Assembly: GCA_002423075.1 (NCBI GenBank)
Contig: DIUS01000001.1
Span: 1-9,909, forward strand
Direction: 5' to 3'
DNA from: Microbacteriaceae bacterium UBA6152
GTDB taxonomy: Bacteria; Actinomycetota; Actinomycetes; Actinomycetales; Microbacteriaceae
DNA length: 9,909 nt
Below, piece after piece: positions 6,330 to 9,909 of this stretch. Within the stretch, counting starts at the first letter, position 1, and the number at the start of each line of letters is the position of its first letter. The notes beneath the pieces are model-generated. The model searched no databases, was not told the DNA's origin, and worked only from the letters and a program-made list of their open reading frames with translations. The translations under genes and the position numbers were made by a program.

Positions 6330-7429
6330 GCGCGGCGCCGGGCGACCCGGCCGAGGGACCGGGCGAGACCGAGCATCCGCCGCTCACCGAAGCCATTTCG
6401 GTGCCGTCAGCCGTAGCCGGCCCCGGTGCCCTCCGCATCGCCGTGCTCGGCGCCGGGTCGTGGGGCACCACCTTCGCCAAGGTGCTCGCCGACGGGGGTG
6501 CCGACGTGCTCGTGTGGTCGCGCCGCCGCGAGGTCGCGCATGAGATCACCGAGACGCACCGCAACTCGGGCTACCTGCCCGGCATCAACCTGCCGAGCAA
6601 TCTGCGCGGCCATGACTCGCTCGAGCACGTGCTCGCGGGCGCGCAGCAGGTGTACCTCTCGGTGCCGAGTCAGAGCCTGCGCAGCAACCTTGCGTCGATC
6701 CGCGACATCCTGCCGGCCGACATACCGGTGGTGAGCCTCATGAAGGGCGTCGAGCGCGGAACAGGGCTGCGCATGAGCGAGGTCATCGAGGGCGAGCTCG
6801 GCGTCGAACGCGAGCGTATCGCTGCCATCAGCGGCCCGAACCTCGCACTCGAGATCGCGCGGCGCGAGCCGACCGCGGCAGTCGTGGCGAGCATCCACCA
6901 CGCGACGGCGGTCGCGGTCGCCCAGGCCGCCACCAACGATTACTTCAGAACCTTCGTCAACACCGACGTCATCGGTACCGAGTTCGGCGGGGTTCTCAAG
7001 AACCTCATCGCGGTGGCCGTTGGCATCGCCGATGGCGTGGGCTACGGCGAGAACACGAAGGCGTCGATCATCACCCGCGGGCTCGTCGAACTCACCGACT
7101 TCGCGGTCGCCTTCGGCGCGCGGCCCGCGACGATGATCGGGCTCGCCGGGCTCGGCGACCTTATCGCGACATGCGAGTCTCCGCTCTCGCGCAATAACGC
7201 GGCAGGCCGACTCTTGGGGCAGGGCTACGGCGTCGAGCAGGTCATCGCGCAGATGAACCAGACGGCCGAGGGTCTCGCCTCGGTCGGCCCCATTCTCGAG
7301 CTTGCCGTCTCGAAGGGCGTCTCGATGCCGATCGTGGCACAGGTGGCGCAAGTGCTTGACGGCACGCTCGACCCGCGCGAGCTTGCGCCGCACCTCGCGA
7401 CCGACTCGGACCAGCCCCAGGCGGAGTAG
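6326..7429 (+). CDS. gpsA: Glycerol-3-phosphate dehydrogenase [NAD(P)+]
   Basis: GpsA reduces dihydroxyacetone phosphate to sn-glycerol-3-phosphate for phospholipid synthesis. From GTG 6326 the protein has 367 residues. It shows the nucleotide-binding LGAGSWGT (41-48), SVPSQ (112-116), SLMKG with K140, ISGPN (168-172), GVLKN with the catalytic Lys225, LGDL with D278 and SRNN (288-291). GTG 6326 overlaps the preceding TGA as GTGA, implying translational coupling. An in-frame GTG at 6284 would add 14 residues inside the acyltransferase gene, and GTG at 6401 would remove most of the tail. With 6326, about 36 Pro/Gly/Glu-rich residues precede the Rossmann fold, where many GpsA proteins have only a few. 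Either this is a disordered extension or the true start is later. Function is secure; the start is not. Confidence 0.95.
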   Translation: MSAAPGDPAEGPGETEHPPLTEAISVPSAVAGPGALRIAVLGAGSWGTTFAKVLADGGADVLVWSRRREVAHEITETHRNSGYLPGINLPSNLRGHDSLEHVLAGAQQVYLSVPSQSLRSNLASIRDILPADIPVVSLMKGVERGTGLRMSEVIEGELGVERERIAAISGPNLALEIARREPTAAVVASIHHATAVAVAQAATNDYFRTFVNTDVIGTEFGGVLKNLIAVAVGIADGVGYGENTKASIITRGLVELTDFAVAFGARPATMIGLAGLGDLIATCESPLSRNNAAGRLLGQGYGVEQVIAQMNQTAEGLASVGPILELAVSKGVSMPIVAQVAQVLDGTLDPRELAPHLATDSDQPQAE

Positions 7430-7447
7430 TCGGCCGCCTCGCACCGC

Positions 7448-7467
7448 CGTGCCTCGGCGTGCCTCGG
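7448..7467 (+). repeat. Two tandem copies of CGTGCCTCGG
   Basis: The 10-mer CGTGCCTCGG occurs twice head to tail, at 7448-7457 and 7458-7467, just downstream of gpsA. It looks like a slippage-prone short tandem repeat in noncoding DNA, and no function is evident. Confidence 0.7.
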
Positions 7468-7470
7468 CGC

Positions 7471-7490
7471 GCGCGGGGTAGCCCCGGCGC
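7471..7490 (+). terminator. GC-rich hairpin downstream of gpsA, possible terminator
   Basis: GCGCGGGG (7471-7478) pairs with CCCC (7482-7485) and GCGC (7487-7490), with G7486 bulged and a TAG loop. It lies about 40 nt after the gpsA stop and before the next promoter, the right place to end the gpsA transcript. There is no proper U-tract after it (only TTT at 7502-7504), so it would be a non-canonical terminator. Confidence 0.4.
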
Positions 7491-7502
7491 ACCTCTCACT
7501 GT

Positions 7503-7564
7503 TTGCGACACTTCGCACGCGGTGTTCTGTGCGACGAGTCGCAACCAGTGCGAAGCGACACCGC
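7503..7564. promoter_or_regulatory. Paired inverted repeats TGCGA-N4-TCGCA upstream of the hydrolase promoter
   Basis: TGCGA-CACT-TCGCA (7504-7517) and TGCGA-CGAG-TCGCA (7530-7543) are two 14-bp inverted repeats starting 26 bp apart; the second extends to a perfect TGCGAC-GA-GTCGCA. A further half-site TGCGA is at 7549-7553. The right part also repeats left-hand words as reverse complements: CTTCGCAC (7511-7518) with GTGCGAAG (7548-7555), and GCGGTGT (7519-7525) with ACACCGC (7558-7564). As the region lies upstream of the inferred transcription start (about 7599), a DNA operator array for a dimeric regulator is the simplest reading. It could also fold as RNA at the end of the gpsA transcript. 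Confidence 0.55.
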
Positions 7565-7586
7565 AGGTCGACGGCTTGGCCCTCGA

Positions 7587-7592
7587 TAGGCT
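7587..7592 (+). promoter_or_regulatory. -10 element of a probable leaderless promoter for the hydrolase-Mur ligase pair
   Basis: TAGGCT is identical to the riboswitch -10 at 19-24 and lies exactly 6 nt before GTG at 7599. No Shine-Dalgarno is visible before that GTG. A clear -35 is missing, which would fit dependence on an activator binding the repeats at 7503-7564. Confidence 0.5.
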
Positions 7593-7598
7593 GGTCTC

Positions 7599-8348
7599 GT
7601 GATCACGTCGTTGGCCGGGGGCCGTGTTCTGGCCGAGAAGCATGGCGCGACTCCGCCGCACGTTGTCGCACTACACGGCTGGGGTCGTGACGGCACCGAC
7701 TTCGCGACGGTGCTGAGCGGGCTCGATGCGGTGAGCATCCACTTGCCCGGTTTCGGCCCGGCGCCCGCGCCCGACGACGTGTGGGGCACTGAAGACTACG
7801 CCGACCTCGTCGCCGAAGCGATCGCGGACTATGCACCCATCGTGATCGTCGCCCACTCGTTCGGCGGACGTGTCGCGGTGCGGCTCGCCGCCCGCCGCCC
7901 CGAGCTCGTGCGCGCCCTCGTGCTGACGGGCGTGCCGCTCGTGCGCCTCGCACCGCCGACCCGCCCGCCGCTCGCCTTCCGTCTCGCGCGTTGGGCGAAC
8001 TCCCGCGGCTTGCTGAGCGATCAGCGCATGGATGCTCTGCGCAACGAGCGCGGCTCCGCCGACTACCGCGCCGCTCACGGAGTCATGCGCGGCATCATGG
8101 TGCGCGCCGTGAACGAGAACTACGACGAAGAGCTGTCAGCGCTCGCCGGTATGACGCTGCCCATGCGCTTCGTCTGGGGCGCTGCCGACACCGCGGCTCC
8201 GACCGAGGCAGGCCGCGTCGCGGCCGAGCGCGTGGGTGCGCCGTTCCGCACGGTCGACGGCTGCGCGCACCTGCTGACGGGCGACCTCGAGCTCGCCGTG
8301 CGCGAGGAGTTGCTGGCCGTGCTGGCCGAGACCGAGGAACCCGCGTGA
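7599..8348 (+). CDS. Alpha/beta hydrolase fold protein, substrate unknown
   Basis: The 249-residue protein is a small alpha/beta hydrolase with a complete apparent triad: nucleophile Ser87 in AHSFGG (85-90), acid Asp197 in VWGAADT (192-198), and His224 in GCAHLL (221-226). The oxyanion-hole motif HGWG is at 26-29. A cap region (about 115-175) lies between the nucleophile and the acid. There is no signal peptide or membrane helix, so it should be cytoplasmic. GTG at 7599 is chosen because it follows a -10 hexamer by 6 nt and the fold begins normally soon after. The stop overlaps the next gene as GTGA, so it is co-expressed with the MurF-like ligase and probably works on a related substrate. 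The similarity cannot separate esterase, amidase or peptidase activity; BioH- or MenH-like labels from searches would be superficial. Confidence 0.9.
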   Translation: MITSLAGGRVLAEKHGATPPHVVALHGWGRDGTDFATVLSGLDAVSIHLPGFGPAPAPDDVWGTEDYADLVAEAIADYAPIVIVAHSFGGRVAVRLAARRPELVRALVLTGVPLVRLAPPTRPPLAFRLARWANSRGLLSDQRMDALRNERGSADYRAAHGVMRGIMVRAVNENYDEELSALAGMTLPMRFVWGAADTAAPTEAGRVAAERVGAPFRTVDGCAHLLTGDLELAVREELLAVLAETEEPA

Positions 8349-9909
8349 TCGACACCCTGCTGGCCTGGCCCACGCTGGCCGCTTTGGCTCTCGCCGCGGT
8401 CGCCGCCGTGCCGATTGCCGCTCGGTGGCTTCGGGTGGCGCAGCGCGAGCATTATGTGCCCGGCTCTGTGTCGCGCATGGCGTGGTTGTGGGTGCTACGC
8501 GAGCCAGCGACGTCACCCGCGCTTGTCGTGGCGGTTCTGTCTATCGCTGTGCCGCTCATAGTGGTCGCACCGCTTGCGGAACCCTGGCCGATGCTCGTCG
8601 TGAACCCGCTGGCGTTCGTGGCGATTGTGCTGCTGTCGCTGCTGCCGTTCGGTCTCTCGCCGCGAGGCACGTCGAAGAAACTCGCGTTCACCGGGCGCGT
8701 CAAGCGCCTGCTGCTGGTCTGGATCGTGCTGCACCTCGGCTTGGGCATTCTGGCCCTGTTCGTGATCGGCACGGCCGGCCCCGCCCTCGTGCTGCTGCTG
8801 AGTGCTCCCCTCACCGACCTCGCGCTCGCGATCATGGCGCCGATCGAGAAGGCAGCATCGCAGCGGTATGTCACGCAGGCGCAGCAGCGCCTGAAGCAGA
8901 CCGGCTCGCGCGTCGTGGCGATCACCGGCTCGTACGGCAAGACGAGCACGAAGAACTACGTCGCCCACCTGCTGAGCGCGACGTTCACGACCGTGGCGAG
9001 CCCCGCTTCGTTCAACAACCGGCTCGGGCTCGCCCGCGCCGTCAACGACAAGCTCGTGCCGGGCACAGAGCTCTTCGTGGCGGAAATGGGCATGGCCGCA
9101 CCGGGCCAGATCGCCGAGCTCTGCCGTCAGTTTCCGCCGTCGATCGCCGCCATCACCGTCATCGGTGAGGGACACTTGCAGCGCATGCGCACGACCGACG
9201 CAATTCTGCGTGAGAAGTCGTCGATCACCGAGCTCGCGCCCGTCGTCGTTCTGCCGATCGACGACCCGCGGTTGCAGGCTCTCGCCGAGCAGTGCCGCGC
9301 GGCGGGTAAGACGGTCGTCACGACGACGTGCCTTGCGGGGGTTGACGCTGACGTCGCGCTGACTCCGCCGGCCGACGCTGCTCCGGATGCTGCGCCCTGG
9401 TCGATCCGCCTAGGCACGGGTGCCGACGCCGTGTCCGTGAGCATCGGCGGCACGGGGCACGCCGTGAACGTGGCGGTCGCCGCGGGTATCGCGCTCGCGG
9501 CCGGGGTGCCCGTGGCGGCGATCGCGGCCAGGCTCGGTGACCTGCCCGGCTCGCAACACCGGGCCGAAGTGCAGCAGGCTCCGACCGGCGCCCTCGTGAT
9601 CGACGACACGTACAACGCGAACCCCGTCGGGTCGCTCCGCGCCCTCGAGGGTGCGGCATCCCTCGCCGCCGAGCGGGGCGGACCGCTCGTGGTCGTCACG
9701 CCCGGCATGGTCGAGCTCGGCCCCGTGCAGGTCGAGCGCAACCGTGCGTTCGGCGCCGCGATCGGCGCGGTCAACGGTCTGCTCTTCGCGGTGGCGCGCA
9801 CGAACCGGGCAGCATTGCTCGCGGGCTATGCCAGCACGGCCACGAGTGAGGCACCGGGGGCTGTCGCGGTGACGACGCGCGAGCAGGCGGTGCGCCAGGC
9901 GGTCAAGGC
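8345..9909 (+). CDS. Membrane-anchored MurF-like Mur ligase family protein (partial, runs off the right edge)
   Basis: An uninterrupted frame from GTG 8345 continues to the window end (521 codons seen). Residues 1-170 hold four or five hydrophobic helices (about 4-26, 57-78, 83-103, 121-142 and 145-166). A Mur ligase follows: P-loop ITGSYGKTST (193-202), FNN (223-225), AEMGM with E247, GEGHLQ with H277, EKSS with K291 at the position usually carbamylated, and DDTYNANP (420-427). In TPGMVELG (452-459) the GD of the MurF GDMxELG motif is replaced. Mur ligases use ATP to join an amino acid or dipeptide to a carboxyl group on peptidoglycan precursors. Ordinary MurF is soluble, so the anchor suggests a membrane-bound substrate (inference). 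GAGGA (8334-8338) lies 6 nt before the GTG, which overlaps the hydrolase stop. The C-terminal domain is mostly outside the window. It should not be named murF without checking for a soluble MurF elsewhere. Confidence 0.88.
   Translation, partial: MIDTLLAWPTLAALALAAVAAVPIAARWLRVAQREHYVPGSVSRMAWLWVLREPATSPALVVAVLSIAVPLIVVAPLAEPWPMLVVNPLAFVAIVLLSLLPFGLSPRGTSKKLAFTGRVKRLLLVWIVLHLGLGILALFVIGTAGPALVLLLSAPLTDLALAIMAPIEKAASQRYVTQAQQRLKQTGSRVVAITGSYGKTSTKNYVAHLLSATFTTVASPASFNNRLGLARAVNDKLVPGTELFVAEMGMAAPGQIAELCRQFPPSIAAITVIGEGHLQRMRTTDAILREKSSITELAPVVVLPIDDPRLQALAEQCRAAGKTVVTTTCLAGVDADVALTPPADAAPDAAPWSIRLGTGADAVSVSIGGTGHAVNVAVAAGIALAAGVPVAAIAARLGDLPGSQHRAEVQQAPTGALVIDDTYNANPVGSLRALEGAASLAAERGGPLVVVTPGMVELGPVQVERNRAFGAAIGAVNGLLFAVARTNRAALLAGYASTATSEAPGAVAVTTREQAVRQAVK

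Noticed and set aside
6407..7492. Long - strand frame opposite gpsA (361 codons)
   Set aside because: Shadow of gpsA; no motif, no promoter or ribosome binding site that stands out.
8425..9168. + strand frame of 247 codons inside the Mur ligase region
   Set aside because: Out-of-frame reading of the ligase gene; Arg/Ala-rich with no domain, whereas the 8345 frame shows transmembrane helices and a full set of Mur motifs.
1..9909. CRISPR arrays, tRNA/rRNA genes, insertion sequences or phage genes
   Set aside because: No spaced repeats, cloverleaf, transposase motif or terminal inverted repeats were seen by eye on either strand.

Overview
The window is GC-rich, dense bacterial chromosome in which every gene lies on the + strand. 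Frequent GTG starts, 1-4 nt gene overlaps, actinobacterial-type proteins and apparently leaderless transcripts point to a high-GC actinobacterium. The block leuC-leuD-murA-acyltransferase-gpsA is, from memory, typical of Microbacteriaceae and relatives. The family assignment is inference; the phylum is fairly secure. It looks like core chromosome: I see no insertion sequence, phage gene, tRNA, rRNA or CRISPR array.

Layout. (1) 1-1260: a promoter, a yybP-ykoY (Mn2+) riboswitch and the TerC-family membrane protein it should control, with a visible way for the riboswitch to hide or expose the ribosome binding site. (2) 1257-1856: a LOG/'lysine decarboxylase'-family gene that is broken, with two single-C losses 13 nt apart and a deletion that removes the catalytic PGGxGTxxE region. 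(3) 1857-2003: a leader with a candidate leaderless 14-codon peptide and competing stems ahead of leuC. (4) 2004-4147: leuC and leuD, the two subunits of isopropylmalate isomerase (leucine synthesis), overlapping by one base, with a perfect 10-bp GAAA-loop hairpin just before the leuD ribosome binding site. (5) 4175-5539: murA, the first committed step of peptidoglycan synthesis. (6) 5580-7429: a PlsC-like acyltransferase and gpsA, consecutive steps of phospholipid synthesis, overlapping by 4 nt. (7) 7430-7598: an intergenic region with a short tandem repeat, a GC-rich hairpin and two matching inverted repeats resembling operators. (8) 7599-9909: a small alpha/beta hydrolase overlapping by 4 nt a membrane-anchored MurF-like ligase that runs off the right edge.

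Apart from terC, the broken LOG gene and leuCD, the genes serve the cell envelope: MurA commits UDP-GlcNAc to peptidoglycan, GpsA makes glycerol-3-phosphate, the acyltransferase builds phosphatidic acid, and the final pair looks like an uncharacterised, probably membrane-associated peptidoglycan (or related polymer) modification module. That pair and the several RNA/DNA regulatory structures are the parts most worth following up.
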